A stretch of 64,000 bases of DNA. Origin: a virus. The DNA lies in the IMG/VR virus record IMGVR_UViG_3300045541_000131, positions 1-64,000 of that record. The stretch is one strand, 5' to 3'. How positions within the stretch are numbered: position 1 is the first letter of the stretch; each line of letters starts with the position of its first letter. A model generated the notes under the pieces. That model was not told where the DNA came from. It worked only from the letters and a program-made list of their open reading frames with translations, and ran no database searches. The position numbers were made by a program, and so were the translations under genes. This document shows positions 33,401-41,039 of the stretch, in pieces.

Positions 33401-33583
33401 AATGCAACATGGACAACAAAACGATTTGCAGCTGGCGGCACTTCGGGTAGCCCTACAATGTGGAGCAGTTGGGATCCGACTGTACATAAGCTAACATTAA
33501 CTTTAACTAGATCGGTTACATTAGCCAGCGCAGGTGTTGGTCAAACAACTCATTGTGTGGTACAAATTACTGGGGTTGCTTAA
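30491..33583 (+). CDS. Large collagen-like tail-fibre protein (1030 aa)
   Basis: The N-terminal 290 residues are beta-rich repeats (VVVKENGATRG, DFNGASVSFAGGTATITG and variants). Residues 295-535 hold collagen-like G-x-y blocks (GPQGPQGIQGATGATGAAG and variants) separated by short beta modules. Residues 630-880 contain three or four TEG-type modules (GVSEGSTNLYYTTARF, VTEGTNQYHTTARARAS, ITEGSNQYFTNARAD) plus STTGVMSYT units. The C-terminal 130 residues form a tip-like beta domain. Low-complexity repeats favour recombination and length change. It is a probable long tail fibre. Confidence 0.85.
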   Translation: MAIYVDNLGDSNLPVTLNNPQEGESLVWDETAGAFVNAPSSASPEVIQDTVADMLEVDPDGTQVALRLVSTYDDVTGKLTFNVVADPGSTGGSGTGGVVVKENGATRGTATTLDFNGASVSFAGGTATITGLLDSIGIKDTGVNVGDVQNFDFRGFDLSVSGDTVTVNAPDLTGIISSIEVQQGGVVKGDVTKLNFSGATVGVAGDTATITITGGGSGGGATTLDELTDVVLSSVTTGQVLKFNGTNWVNAADNAGSTITSLDDIGDVDLTGITSGKILGWDGAKWVPVSNSGSTGPQGPAGAQGPAGATVSSASVSGGTLTLTLSDGSSVTVSGSVAGPQGPQGIQGATGATGAAGVSVTSATVSVTGRLLITLSSGSVVDAGSVAGISSATVNGSGDLILTKQDGTTINAGSVIGPQGPQGIQGATGATGAAGPQGISVNNAIVDGSGNLVIYTDDGNSFNAGSVVGPQGPTGATGATGEYITGATVNGSGQLVITTNASNTITAGSVIGPAGPTGPTGATGAAATITVGTVTTGAEGSSVIVTNSGTSGAAVLDFTIPKGDTGPAFSLNSKTSSVNVLGIGNTTVAGYDLEVDTANKWRTARSLSLTGKVTGLATGIDGSGNISLTTSLSGVTTDDVTEGTNQYHTTARARASVSANTLSGITYNSTTGVFSLSSIPTGSLAASSITINGTSITLGGSGTLTTSNITEGSNQYFTNARADARADVRIAASSINALQDVDTATTLPTSGQALVWDGTVWKPGTVAGGGSSGISNINGYSTSTVTLVTDDIAEDGSPNNKWFTDARARAAISAGGNLSYNSTTGVMSYTTPTTDGVSEGSTNLYYTTARFDTRLGQSNLSQLADVADTAATAGQVLAWNASTSRWTPSSTAGGGGTTLERLAVQVDYDASGNLTSVTVLNGSGSATITAATAATAEVEFTLTGFSAPPMSTVVYGYQRASNVYAMRHVDNATWTTKRFAAGGTSGSPTMWSSWDPTVHKLTLTLTRSVTLASAGVGQTTHCVVQITGVA
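31373..32076 (+). repeat. Collagen-like coding repeats in the fibre gene
   Basis: Imperfect DNA repeats built on GGTCCACAAGGTCC and GGTGCTACTGG occur in at least five blocks (near 31375, 31505, 31740, 31900 and 32030), each coding G-P-Q-G-P or G-A-T-G-A units. Neighbouring blocks are similar enough to recombine in frame. Confidence 0.75.
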
Positions 33584-35589
33584 TGACTATTAGTGCGTGG
33601 AAGACCAGTTTTATAGGACTTAGCAAGCCACCTAAGGTACTTGGTGCCACAGTATCTGCTAGTGAAAACTTAGAACTGTGGCCTTACGCCCTGGGAACAG
33701 ATGATCCTTATTGGTCTGGCGGTGTTAACCCGCTGCCTTATAGATATAAAATGACTTTTTCTTTTATTGATCAAGGTCATGGTAGTCATTTAACTAGAAC
33801 ACCTTTTTTATACAACGCTCAAGATATCGAAGTAGGCGACTTTGTTGCTGGTGCCGACGATGGTAAAGTGTTGCAAGTAATGAGTATAATCAGTAAGGAT
33901 GATTATAATCTAGTGGCCATAGTCGAAGACCGACTTCGTTATAATGTATACAAAACTGGTTCTAGTATTTTTAACGTTCCAGGTAACGTAATCTTTTTCC
34001 AAATTAACGAACTAGGTGTCCCGATGTTGGACCCATTGCCAGGAACGGCCGGCTCGACTTTTTATGCTAACGTAATGAGCAGATTTCAGTACATGAATCC
34101 GTTAACAAATTATGTACTAGAAAAAACAGCACATGGTTTTGAAAAAGGCGATGCTATTTGTATAGAAGGCGGAGAGTTTGTTCTCAGTGATCCCGACAAT
34201 ATTACAAAATTTATTGGTACAGTAGTCGAGCCCGGCCCAGGTCCAGATCAATTTATTCTAAGACCTGCCAATGGTATCATCGACTTTGTACCAGGCTTAC
34301 CAGGTAATGTAGGCGACTACATATATCCAAAGATTGATGGTTCTGGTGATTTGACTACCAACGATGAAAGTCAGCGACCAATTTTTATGAAAGTCGCTGA
34401 TGCTATTTCCACATATACTATCGGCAGTAACCTAGACCCCACTGGCATAGACGGGGATGTAGTTGAGATAAATAAAATTCAAGTTACATTAAGCAGCGGC
34501 AGCGGAACTTACACGTTAACAGATGCTATCACAGACATTAACGCATTAACTTCCGATCATAAATTAACTGCTGACGCTGTTAACGGAGCTACGAGTGTAA
34601 TCAGTGACTTTATTGGTGTTGGAAGTGCGTATGGTGTGGTCGCTGGTTACACTCCCTTTTCTGCTAGTATCAACGGCGTAACAATAAACTTTACAACAAC
34701 TACCAGCGGTAGTGTAGCCTTCGGTGATCCCGCTGTAGCCAATGCTAGCGACATGGCTGAAGACATTAATGCTGCCAAGATTCCCAACATAAATGCCAGT
34801 GTATCAGGCGCAGGAGAACTTGTTCTTATTAACTCAATAGGAACTGCCATAACTATTGTTAATATCACTAACGATGCTAACGGAACTCCATGGGCTGGCG
34901 CGAACAGTTTATCAAGTTTAGCATTGAATACCGCCGCTAACACAACTAACTTTGTTTTACGCCTACAGCGATTAGACGGTGGGCCAATGACATTGCGTGA
35001 CGTACAAGGACAATTCTTTACCACCGCCGGTGTAATCAGCGGTCAGAATGGTCGTTATGCTCTTGGACTTTACATTGAACAAGGTCTTCGCAGTAGTAAA
35101 ACAACAATGGTAGCTAATATTGCTGCCAGAAATGCCTTATATCCTTTGCCTGGAGATCAAGCGTATGTGATTGATGATGGCAATGGCGAATGGGCAGTAT
35201 TTTTATATGACGGAGCATCTTGGCAGCGTGTATCTAATCAGCGCAGCGACGCTACAGATGCCAGAACTTATACTACTGAATTTGATTTGAGTAGTATAAC
35301 ATCAACTGGCATTGTTCGACAAAGCCTAGGTCATATAAGTGCTGGCCGAACAGTTATTAGCGCAAAAGTTCTAGTCACTGGTGTATGTCCTGCAGGAACA
35401 ACAATTACAGTTGGAACTGATACATCTCCAAATGAATTTTTTGAAGAAAATGATGCTATCTTAACTCAATCTGGACAATATAACACTACGCCAGATTATC
35501 GAACAAACACATACACAGAGGTTGTAGCCGAATTAAATCTGCCCACACTGGGCATCGGCTATGTAACAGTTATATTAACTTATGTTTAA
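33583..35589 (+). CDS. Large virion protein downstream of the fibre
   Basis: The start is ATG 33583 in a TAATG overlap with the fibre stop. The 668 residues begin TISAWKTSFIGLSKPPKVLGA and have a beta-rich body (GTDDPYWSGGVNPLPYRYKMTF, VGDFVAGADDGKVLQV), an Ala/Thr/Asn-rich middle with alternating strands, and NALYPLPGDQAYVIDDGNGEW near the end. Size and place suggest a baseplate- or fibre-associated protein. No enzyme motif was seen. Confidence 0.65.
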   Translation: MTISAWKTSFIGLSKPPKVLGATVSASENLELWPYALGTDDPYWSGGVNPLPYRYKMTFSFIDQGHGSHLTRTPFLYNAQDIEVGDFVAGADDGKVLQVMSIISKDDYNLVAIVEDRLRYNVYKTGSSIFNVPGNVIFFQINELGVPMLDPLPGTAGSTFYANVMSRFQYMNPLTNYVLEKTAHGFEKGDAICIEGGEFVLSDPDNITKFIGTVVEPGPGPDQFILRPANGIIDFVPGLPGNVGDYIYPKIDGSGDLTTNDESQRPIFMKVADAISTYTIGSNLDPTGIDGDVVEINKIQVTLSSGSGTYTLTDAITDINALTSDHKLTADAVNGATSVISDFIGVGSAYGVVAGYTPFSASINGVTINFTTTTSGSVAFGDPAVANASDMAEDINAAKIPNINASVSGAGELVLINSIGTAITIVNITNDANGTPWAGANSLSSLALNTAANTTNFVLRLQRLDGGPMTLRDVQGQFFTTAGVISGQNGRYALGLYIEQGLRSSKTTMVANIAARNALYPLPGDQAYVIDDGNGEWAVFLYDGASWQRVSNQRSDATDARTYTTEFDLSSITSTGIVRQSLGHISAGRTVISAKVLVTGVCPAGTTITVGTDTSPNEFFEENDAILTQSGQYNTTPDYRTNTYTEVVAELNLPTLGIGYVTVILTYV

Positions 35590-35601
35590 GGAAGAATAAA
35601 A

Positions 35602-36102
35602 ATGCCTAAATTAGATGAAGACGATTTCGTAGACCCAGGTAATTTACCTCCTATTGCAGGACCAAAAAATCCTCCTCCAGCCGGACTTGCTAGTCCTAGT
35701 GGTATGGGCGGTGGTATGAGCATGGGCGGTGGTTTTGGTAGTGGCACAACAAACATTGGCCAACAATTTAACGCTGCACCACAAATGGATCGCAATGCTG
35801 GTGGTGCTAACGCTGCACAAGGTGCTGATGTTTTAGTTAAACACAGCAAAGAAAGCGAAGACTGGATTAACAAAAAATGGCGTCCAGTAATGGGTTGGGT
35901 ATATATGGCTACATGTACCGCCGACTTTGTGTTATTCCCTGTTCTATGGAGTGCATTACAGGCACTTAGCCATGGTTCAGTAAATACACAATGGAATCCA
36001 ATTACGCTACAAGGTGCTGGACTTTACCATATTGCCATGGGTGCCGTACTTGGTATTGCAGCCTACGGTCGTACTAAAGAGAAACTTGAAAGCAAGCAAT
36101 AA
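35602..36102 (+). CDS. Holin of the 3TM type
   Basis: A proline/glycine-rich N-terminus (residues 1-55) precedes a membrane part with KKWRPVMGWVYMATCTADFV, FPVLWSALQAL and TLQGAGLYHIAMGAVLGIAAY. This matches the 3TM holin family first described for gene transfer agent release. An AAGGAAG ribosome site precedes the ATG. It is the best holin candidate in the window. Confidence 0.8.
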   Translation: MPKLDEDDFVDPGNLPPIAGPKNPPPAGLASPSGMGGGMSMGGGFGSGTTNIGQQFNAAPQMDRNAGGANAAQGADVLVKHSKESEDWINKKWRPVMGWVYMATCTADFVLFPVLWSALQALSHGSVNTQWNPITLQGAGLYHIAMGAVLGIAAYGRTKEKLESKQ

Positions 36103-36110
36103 CTACTATT

Positions 36111-36458
36111 ATGATTATAGAAGAATTTCAACACTATTTTAGAATTTGCATGGGTCGAACCATTACTGGCGAAGAGGCTAGGTTATACCTCTTCGCTGTC
36201 AATGACCACGCAGATGTCGAAGCAGACGCAGAAGATGTCGTCATGGTTTATCATTTGGACGAAGAAACAGGTGCTCATTGTTACGATGTTCGTTTATCCA
36301 AAGATATTACTGGCGAACAAGGCGATCAAATTATCGCAGGCCTGGAAGAAATTTTCCCAACCGATGATTTCACCGCAGAAAGTAGTATGGATTCTGTCAG
36401 CGAAAACCAATATTTGAACCAAGCCATTTTAGTTAAACTTGGGGAAAAATTGGTTTAA
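36111..36458 (+). CDS. Acidic hypothetical protein
   Basis: This acidic 115-residue protein (Asp/Glu rich, predicted pI below 4.5) has alternating strands and helices (RLYLFAVNDHADVEADAE, then GEQGDQIIAGLEEIFPTDDF). No motif recognised. It follows the holin gene after 8 bases and ends before a strong sigma70-type promoter. An acidic small protein could act as a DNA mimic, but no direct evidence exists. Confidence 0.58.
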   Translation: MIIEEFQHYFRICMGRTITGEEARLYLFAVNDHADVEADAEDVVMVYHLDEETGAHCYDVRLSKDITGEQGDQIIAGLEEIFPTDDFTAESSMDSVSENQYLNQAILVKLGEKLV

Positions 36459-36464
36459 GTTAAA

Positions 36465-36493
36465 TTGACTGTATTTGTTTAGTCATGTATAAT
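36465..36493 (+). promoter_or_regulatory. Near-consensus sigma70 promoter, leaderless start for uvsE
   Basis: TTGACT (36465-36470), 17-base spacer, TATAAT (36488-36493). The ATG of the UvsE gene is 6 bases after the -10 box, on the predicted start of transcription. Confidence 0.8.
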
Positions 36494-36499
36494 AAGTGC

Positions 36500-37516
36500 A
36501 TGACTAAACGAATTGGTTTTGCTTGCAAGTGGATTGACCACCCACATCAAGTTAATGGTATCAAGCCTAAAGATGATTGCAAGCGGTACAACACTGGTAC
36601 TACAACAATCACCTGGCTAAATAGACAAAGCCGGGAAGTTGCTGAACAAAAACTGTGGGACTTAATGAAGTCCAACATCGAAGCAACAAGGCTTTTGGTA
36701 GAACGAGTAGGTAGTTTAGATGAAAATCTTCGCATGGTGCGTATTAGCAGTGATCTTCTTCCTGCTTATACTGAGCCCAAATGGAGTTACTTCTGGCGTC
36801 AGCCTGATGTTGTCCGCTATTGTGAGCATCATTTTCATCGCATTGGGACTTGGGCTCGGAGTAATAATACTAGGCTTAGTTTTCATCCTGGCCAGTTTTG
36901 TGTACTTGCTAGTGAAAATCCTGATATCGTTAATCGTTCAATAGAGGAGTTTGAATATCATGTGGATATGGCCCGTTGGATGGGATACGGCAAGGAATTT
37001 CAGGACTTTAAAATCAACGTCCATATCTCGGGTAGAGCCGGTCCAGCGGGTATCCGACAAGCCCTACAACGCATGTCCCCCGAAGCAAGAAACTGCATCA
37101 CAATCGAAAACGAAGAAATGGCCTGGGGACTCGACAGCACGCTCGAGCTCGCCGGGGATCTCGCTTTGGTGCTAGACATCCACCATCATTGGATTAAAAC
37201 CGGAGAATACATTGAAGCTAGCGATGATCGTATTAAAAGGATTATTGATAGTTGGCGCGGCGTTCGTCCTGTTATACATTACAGCGTTAGTCGTGAAGAT
37301 GTACTCGAAAGCCATGACGCCTCTAATCTTCCACTCATGGAGTCTCTGCTAAAGTCAGGTTACAAAAAAGCCAAACTGCGAGCACACAGCGACTTCTATT
37401 GGAACGATGCTGTCAATCAGTGGGCATTGACACACAATGACTGGGCAGATATAATGTGCGAAAGCAAGGGAAAGAATCTAGCTAGTTTTGAACTGGCTAA
37501 AATGTTAAATGACTGA
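36500..37516 (+). CDS. uvsE: UV damage endonuclease UvsE/UVDE
   Basis: The 338 residues have the TIM-barrel UVDE pattern: RIGFACKWIDH, RLSFHPGQFCVLAS (metal-binding His), INVHISGRAG, ITIENEEMAWG, LVLDIHHHW and IHYSVSRED. It nicks DNA 5' to UV photoproducts. I begin at ATG 36500, since the ATG at 36485 lies inside the -10 region. Leaderless translation is implied. A sigma70-type promoter points to early expression. Confidence 0.92.
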   Translation: MTKRIGFACKWIDHPHQVNGIKPKDDCKRYNTGTTTITWLNRQSREVAEQKLWDLMKSNIEATRLLVERVGSLDENLRMVRISSDLLPAYTEPKWSYFWRQPDVVRYCEHHFHRIGTWARSNNTRLSFHPGQFCVLASENPDIVNRSIEEFEYHVDMARWMGYGKEFQDFKINVHISGRAGPAGIRQALQRMSPEARNCITIENEEMAWGLDSTLELAGDLALVLDIHHHWIKTGEYIEASDDRIKRIIDSWRGVRPVIHYSVSREDVLESHDASNLPLMESLLKSGYKKAKLRAHSDFYWNDAVNQWALTHNDWADIMCESKGKNLASFELAKMLND

Positions 37517-37649
37517 TCAAGAGCTGATACAGTTGTACGAAGAAATGAAACAAGTGTTCGGAGACAAACTGCCCAACCCCGAGCACCATCCACTTGTCTT
37601 TGCATATTATCTCAGGCTTTATCTTTACACCAAAACACACGGCTATTAA
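37509..37649 (+). CDS. Small conserved-looking protein (46 aa)
   Basis: The ORF overlaps the uvsE stop by 8 bases. The 46 residues (LYEEMKQVFGDKLPNPEHHP, then LVFAYYLRLYLYTKTHGY) have a composition expected for a real small helical protein. The PNPEHHPLVFAYYLRLY pattern seems familiar from T4-like phages. No function known. Confidence 0.6.
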   Translation: MTDQELIQLYEEMKQVFGDKLPNPEHHPLVFAYYLRLYLYTKTHGY

Positions 37650-37651
37650 CA

Positions 37652-38260
37652 ATGAGTATTTTTAAAAATTTGACTTTTTCTTTTGATGATTTAGATCGAC
37701 CCTCGTTTTCAAAAATAAGTTCACCAATAACCCTTCAAGACATTGTTAATACAATCTACAATGGCATCGACGGCGGGCCATGGATCGCAGGCGGCATGGG
37801 TCGTCAGATGGTATTGGGAGAAACAGATTTCAATGACATCGATGTATGGTTTAAAAATCCCATTCAATTCGAGCAATTAAAAGCAAGATTGCAGGAAAAG
37901 TATGGAAACACAATGTATGAAACTTATGCCAGCGACAATGCCATTACCTACAACATCGGCGATGTTAAAGTTCAATTGATTAGACGCAAGTGGTATAATA
38001 GCCTAGAGGATGTGTTTAAGGATTTTGATTTTACCTGCTGTCAGGTTGCTGTTGACCAAAACATGCAACCTTATGGGCCGGGTATCGAAGATGCTAAAAA
38101 TTACAAGTTAGTTGTTAATCGGTTAGACACTAAAGGATTTTTAGCTCGTTACAGCAAATATGTCAGTTATGGATATGTTATGAATCCTGAGGACTTTGTC
38201 AAAGTTCTAGAACAAGAGGAAATCAATTATGAATTCGATGGCTCAGTTTTCGGATACTGA
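37652..38260 (+). CDS. Nucleotidyltransferase-fold protein
   Basis: The 202-residue protein has the nucleotidyltransferase active-site pattern: WIAGGMGRQMVLG followed by DFNDIDVWF (Asp-x-Asp), then a third acidic strand near VKVQLIRRKW and FDFTCCQVAVDQ. The fold resembles the head of poly(A) polymerases and related phage proteins. Substrate is unknown. It overlaps the next gene by 32 bases. Confidence 0.72.
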   Translation: MSIFKNLTFSFDDLDRPSFSKISSPITLQDIVNTIYNGIDGGPWIAGGMGRQMVLGETDFNDIDVWFKNPIQFEQLKARLQEKYGNTMYETYASDNAITYNIGDVKVQLIRRKWYNSLEDVFKDFDFTCCQVAVDQNMQPYGPGIEDAKNYKLVVNRLDTKGFLARYSKYVSYGYVMNPEDFVKVLEQEEINYEFDGSVFGY

Positions 38261-38609
38261 TTATAATCAAGCATTACTGGTTAGTCGACTCAGTGGGTTG
38301 CCAGTAAATGTTTCTGACGATGTATTTGTATGGAATGATAAAATCATCGACAGAGCCACTGCTATTGTGGCTTTGTTAAAAGTTTATAATCAAGTACCTG
38401 TCGGCGACAATGCTAAACGGCGTCTTTATAAACAATATCAAAAAAAGTTTAAAGCAGTTTGTAAAGAAAAAACATTTTTAGTTGCTAATGAAGAGCATGC
38501 AGACTCTGGAAATATTTGGTTCTATCAAGTTTGCAAACGCATTCAAAAGTCTGCCGCTACAAGAACTAATGAAGAGATTAAAAATATTCTCATCAGCTTA
38601 CACAGGTAA
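38229..38609 (+). CDS. Hypothetical protein
   Basis: The 126-residue protein is helical with a basic middle (KRRLYKQYQKKFKAVCKEK). It has no recognised motif. It overlaps the nucleotidyltransferase-like gene by 32 bases and the convergent glycosyltransferase gene by 12, so it may work with the former. An internal ATG at 38238 is an alternative start. Confidence 0.58.
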   Translation: MNSMAQFSDTDYNQALLVSRLSGLPVNVSDDVFVWNDKIIDRATAIVALLKVYNQVPVGDNAKRRLYKQYQKKFKAVCKEKTFLVANEEHADSGNIWFYQVCKRIQKSAATRTNEEIKNILISLHR

Positions 38610-39545
38610 TGGATCAGAGTAAGGTGTTTCAAAAATTACCATACGAAGTTTAAAATCATAATTATAAAAATCCAAGCCTGAATATTTCATGTAGTCGTCA
38701 ATGGAGCGAACGGTTCCTAGTCCATACGGAGCAGCTAGTTGATTTCGAACTAACTTGCTGATATGTTCCTTAGCTTCTTGTTGAATTTTTTCAGTGTGGC
38801 CTGGAGCATAGTCTCTTTGAACTACGCCGCCGTATGATTTGTCCCAGCAATGATTTAAGGGAATTTTGGACAAGTGAAAGATATTATATCCGCTTGTCCA
38901 TGCCCGCATGCTGATTATAATTTCTTCGCCCCCAAAAAACACTGCGTCATCGTAGGGAACTTCTTTGACTAAACTTGCATCGGAAAACATAAAACATGCA
39001 CCAATGTGGTAACCATGTACTATATTATGAATTGTGGGTGTAAAGTTTCCTACTGGGGGATGAAAACCATTTAACGAAAATAAATGATTTCGTTCTTCTA
39101 AATTTAAAATCGAACAGATAGTATTTGGCACAAGCGGCTGTTTTACAAAAGTTTCAGGGTTAAAGCTGTTTGGGTATCCAGTTAATATTGGCTTGGAATG
39201 ATACTTCTTTATTTCATTCAAATGATTTATCAAAGTTTGATCCCACGCATCATCAAACAGTGTATGAGCGTCGATCTGCAAAAAATAGCTTTCGTCGCTG
39301 ACCATTTTTTGAATATTTTTTCTTGCCCAGCAAACTCCTTTGGTTGATTTTGGGTCGACGTTGGCATAAATTATTTGCTTTCGAAAATCAAATTGATTTA
39401 GATTTAATTTTTCGTTGTCATTGGCTTGCTCAAATACACCAAAAACTAAACTATCTTTGAATTTGGCTTTATTATAAGCGTCATTGATTGTTGTTGCTAA
39501 TAATTTGTCTCGATATGATGCAATGCTAATGAAGATTTTATCCAT
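38598..39545 (-). CDS. GlcNAc-transferase-family glycosyltransferase
   Basis: Starting at ATG 39545 gives DKIFISIASYRDKLLATTI, the hallmark start of the Glycosyltransferase (GlcNAc) family. It is followed by STKGVCWARKNIQ, a DAHT metal-binding motif (QIDAHTLFDDAW), the FSLNGFHPPVGN region and FFGGEEIIISMRAW. The family transfers GlcNAc or related sugars to proteins or glycans. TAAATA lies five bases before this ATG, so the longer ORF start at 39569 is rejected. It may modify the host surface or the virion. Confidence 0.85.
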   Translation of the reverse strand: MDKIFISIASYRDKLLATTINDAYNKAKFKDSLVFGVFEQANDNEKLNLNQFDFRKQIIYANVDPKSTKGVCWARKNIQKMVSDESYFLQIDAHTLFDDAWDQTLINHLNEIKKYHSKPILTGYPNSFNPETFVKQPLVPNTICSILNLEERNHLFSLNGFHPPVGNFTPTIHNIVHGYHIGACFMFSDASLVKEVPYDDAVFFGGEEIIISMRAWTSGYNIFHLSKIPLNHCWDKSYGGVVQRDYAPGHTEKIQQEAKEHISKLVRNQLAAPYGLGTVRSIDDYMKYSGLDFYNYDFKLRMVIFETPYSDPLPV

Positions 39546-39550
39546 GTTGA

Positions 39551-39556
39551 TATTTA
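39551..39556 (-). promoter_or_regulatory. Late promoter giving a leaderless mRNA (glycosyltransferase)
   Basis: TAAATA, five bases (TCAAC), then ATG at 39545 on the minus strand. Confidence 0.6.
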
Positions 39557-39618
39557 TGAGGTTTTCCAAAACTCAGAAAAAACTGCGGAAAAATGCTGCG
39601 GTGCCACATAATTTCTGT

Positions 39619-39633
39619 TATAATCGCTAAATA
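39619..39633 (+). promoter_or_regulatory. Overlapping sigma70 -10 and late promoter elements
   Basis: An extended -10 (TGTTATAAT; TATAAT at 39619-39624) is followed four bases later by TAAATA (39628-39633). The phasin-like gene starts at 39692 with AAAGGAG upstream, so it may be expressed both early and late. Confidence 0.55.
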
Positions 39634-39691
39634 GTAATATGCGATGCTCCAAAGAGGTCGCCAGTAAACTTGCTTATTAAAGGAGAAAACT

Positions 39692-39961
39692 ATGTTTACA
39701 TTTGACGCTATGATTGACGCTGTACAAACCAGCAAGAAGACTTTTGTTAATACTTTCGTTACCAACGAAAAGGTTAAGTCTGCACTAATCGAATTTGTCG
39801 ATGCACAGACAGAATACACAAAGAATGCCAGCAAAGTTGGCATGAACACATTTTCAACTGTGGCCAAGGAAACAGTTAGTGCTGTTCAAAATGCTGCCAA
39901 GTTCGACTACAGCAAGTTCGGCGAAGGCATCATGAAGGCTTATCAAGCACAAACTAAGTAA
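39692..39961 (+). CDS. Phasin-like helical protein
   Basis: The 89-residue protein is all-helical and lacks charges at regular positions, with FDAMIDAVQTSKKTFVNTF, NEKVKSALIEFVDAQTEY and FSTVAKETVSAVQNAAKF. This is similar in type to phasins, which coat polyhydroxyalkanoate granules. It has its own promoter region, a good ribosome site (AAAGGAG) and a strong terminator, which point to high expression. The phasin assignment is tentative. Confidence 0.6.
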   Translation: MFTFDAMIDAVQTSKKTFVNTFVTNEKVKSALIEFVDAQTEYTKNASKVGMNTFSTVAKETVSAVQNAAKFDYSKFGEGIMKAYQAQTK

Positions 39962-39978
39962 TTAAACTTAGCTCCAAA

Positions 39979-40017
39979 TAAAAACCCCGACTAAATATAA
40001 GATTAGCGGGGTTTTTT
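39979..40017 (+). terminator. Intrinsic terminator with embedded TAAATA
   Basis: AAAACCCCG and CTAA pair with TTAG and CGGGGTTTT (one bulged base), followed by T6. The hairpin loop contains TAAATATAA (39992-40000), which is also a late-promoter match for the gene at 40021. Confidence 0.75.
39992..39997 (+). promoter_or_regulatory. Possible late promoter in the terminator loop
   Basis: TAAATA, about 24 bases before the ATG at 40021. No Shine-Dalgarno lies between. It may be chance. Confidence 0.3.
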
Positions 40018-40020
40018 ACT

Positions 40021-40431
40021 ATGCGATTTAACGAACTTGACCAGCCTACAGTAGGCGATATATTAGAAATTGAAATTGGCGACGAAATCGTCGAAGCTGT
40101 TATTGCTGAAATCGACGGTGATGAAATCATCAGTGAAACAGACAATGTTGAAGGCGGCAATTTACTATTAGAAAACATTCAATTAGACGAAGCTGAATAT
40201 CAAGGTCGTGAAGTTAAACTAGGCAAACCAATGGCTGGTGATGTTAAGAAATTTAAAGTCTATGTTCGCAATCCTGCTACAGGCAAAACTATCAAAGTAA
40301 ACTTTGGTGATCCCAACATGCGTATTAAGAAAAGCAATCCTGCAAGACGCCGCAGTTTCCGTGCAAGACATAATTGCAAGAATCCAGGACCAAGAACAAA
40401 AGCTCGCTACTGGAGTTGTAGAAAATGGTGA
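40021..40431 (+). CDS. Tag-like start plus conserved basic C-terminal module
   Basis: The 136-residue protein begins MRFNELDQP, similar to the tags at 49.4-62.2 kb. An acidic part (residues 12-60) follows. The C-terminal 60 residues are basic, with [34 protein letters not shown] and [12 protein letters not shown] recall this C-terminal module from T4-like phages, usually as a separate unit in capsid-region proteins. It could bind DNA inside the head. The stop overlaps the next ATG. Confidence 0.65.
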   Translation: MRFNELDQPTVGDILEIEIGDEIVEAVIAEIDGDEIISETDNVEGGNLLLENIQLDEAEYQGREVKLGKPMAGDVKKFKVYVRNPATGKTIKVNFGDPNMRIKKSNPARRRSFRARHNCKNPGPRTKARYWSCRKW

Positions 40432-40446
40432 TGAGATCTCATCACC
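40427..40446. repeat. Perfect 20-bp palindrome over the AOX start codon
   Basis: GGTGATGAGATCTCATCACC reads the same on both strands and contains the ATG at 40431 of the alternative oxidase gene. In RNA it can form a stem that hides the start. In DNA it can bind a dimeric regulator. Confidence 0.8.
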
Positions 40447-41039
40447 CTATTACTTTTTCAGATCATTTTGCTTATGCGTTTACTAAAAGTCTGCGTTTCC
40501 TAGCAGATACATTTTTTAAGAAACGCTATGGCCATCGTGCTGTAATATTAGAAACTGTTGCTGGTGTGCCAGGAATGGTGGCTGGTATGTGGACGCATCT
40601 TAAAAGCCTGCGACAAATGCGGACAGGCTACGGTCCTAAAATTCGCACTCTATTAGGTGAGGCGGAAAATGAACGAATGCATCTAATGACATTTATTGAA
40701 ATAGCCAAGCCCACTTGGTTTGAAAGACTAATTGTTCTTTTAGCACAAGGAATATTTTGGCATATTTACTTTTTTATCTATGTGTTCTTTCCAAGGACAG
40801 CACATAGAATTGTAGGATACTTTGAAGAAGAAGCAGTTTATAGTTACACTGAATTCCTTAAAGAAATTGACGAAGGCAGGATTGAAAATGTTGCTGCTCC
40901 TCAAATAGCCATAGACTATTGGAAATTGGCCCGGGATGCCAGATTGCGCGATGTAGTGATAGCCGTAAGGGCCGATGAAGCTGGTCACAGAGATGTTAAT
41001 CATGAGTTCGCAGATCAAATTGACAAAGGACAGTGGTAA
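40431..41039 (+). CDS. aox: Alternative oxidase (ubiquinol oxidase)
   Basis: AOX passes electrons from ubiquinol to O2 without proton pumping. All di-iron ligands are present: E41 ([10 protein letters not shown]), E81 and H84 (NERMH), E133/E134 region (FEEEAVYSY) and E183 with H186 ([14 protein letters not shown]). Two helical segments (residues 40-60 and 100-125) match the membrane-bound hairpin. At 202 residues it lacks the N-terminal plant regulatory region, as do bacterial forms. Cyanophages are known to carry the related plastoquinol oxidase PTOX. An upstream ATG at 40425 is a possible start. Confidence 0.93.
   Translation: MRSHHPITFSDHFAYAFTKSLRFLADTFFKKRYGHRAVILETVAGVPGMVAGMWTHLKSLRQMRTGYGPKIRTLLGEAENERMHLMTFIEIAKPTWFERLIVLLAQGIFWHIYFFIYVFFPRTAHRIVGYFEEEAVYSYTEFLKEIDEGRIENVAAPQIAIDYWKLARDARLRDVVIAVRADEAGHRDVNHEFADQIDKGQW

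Noticed and set aside
36720-36944. 74-residue membrane-like ORF inside uvsE
   Set aside because: It lies entirely within conserved UvsE coding sequence in another frame and has no ribosome site.
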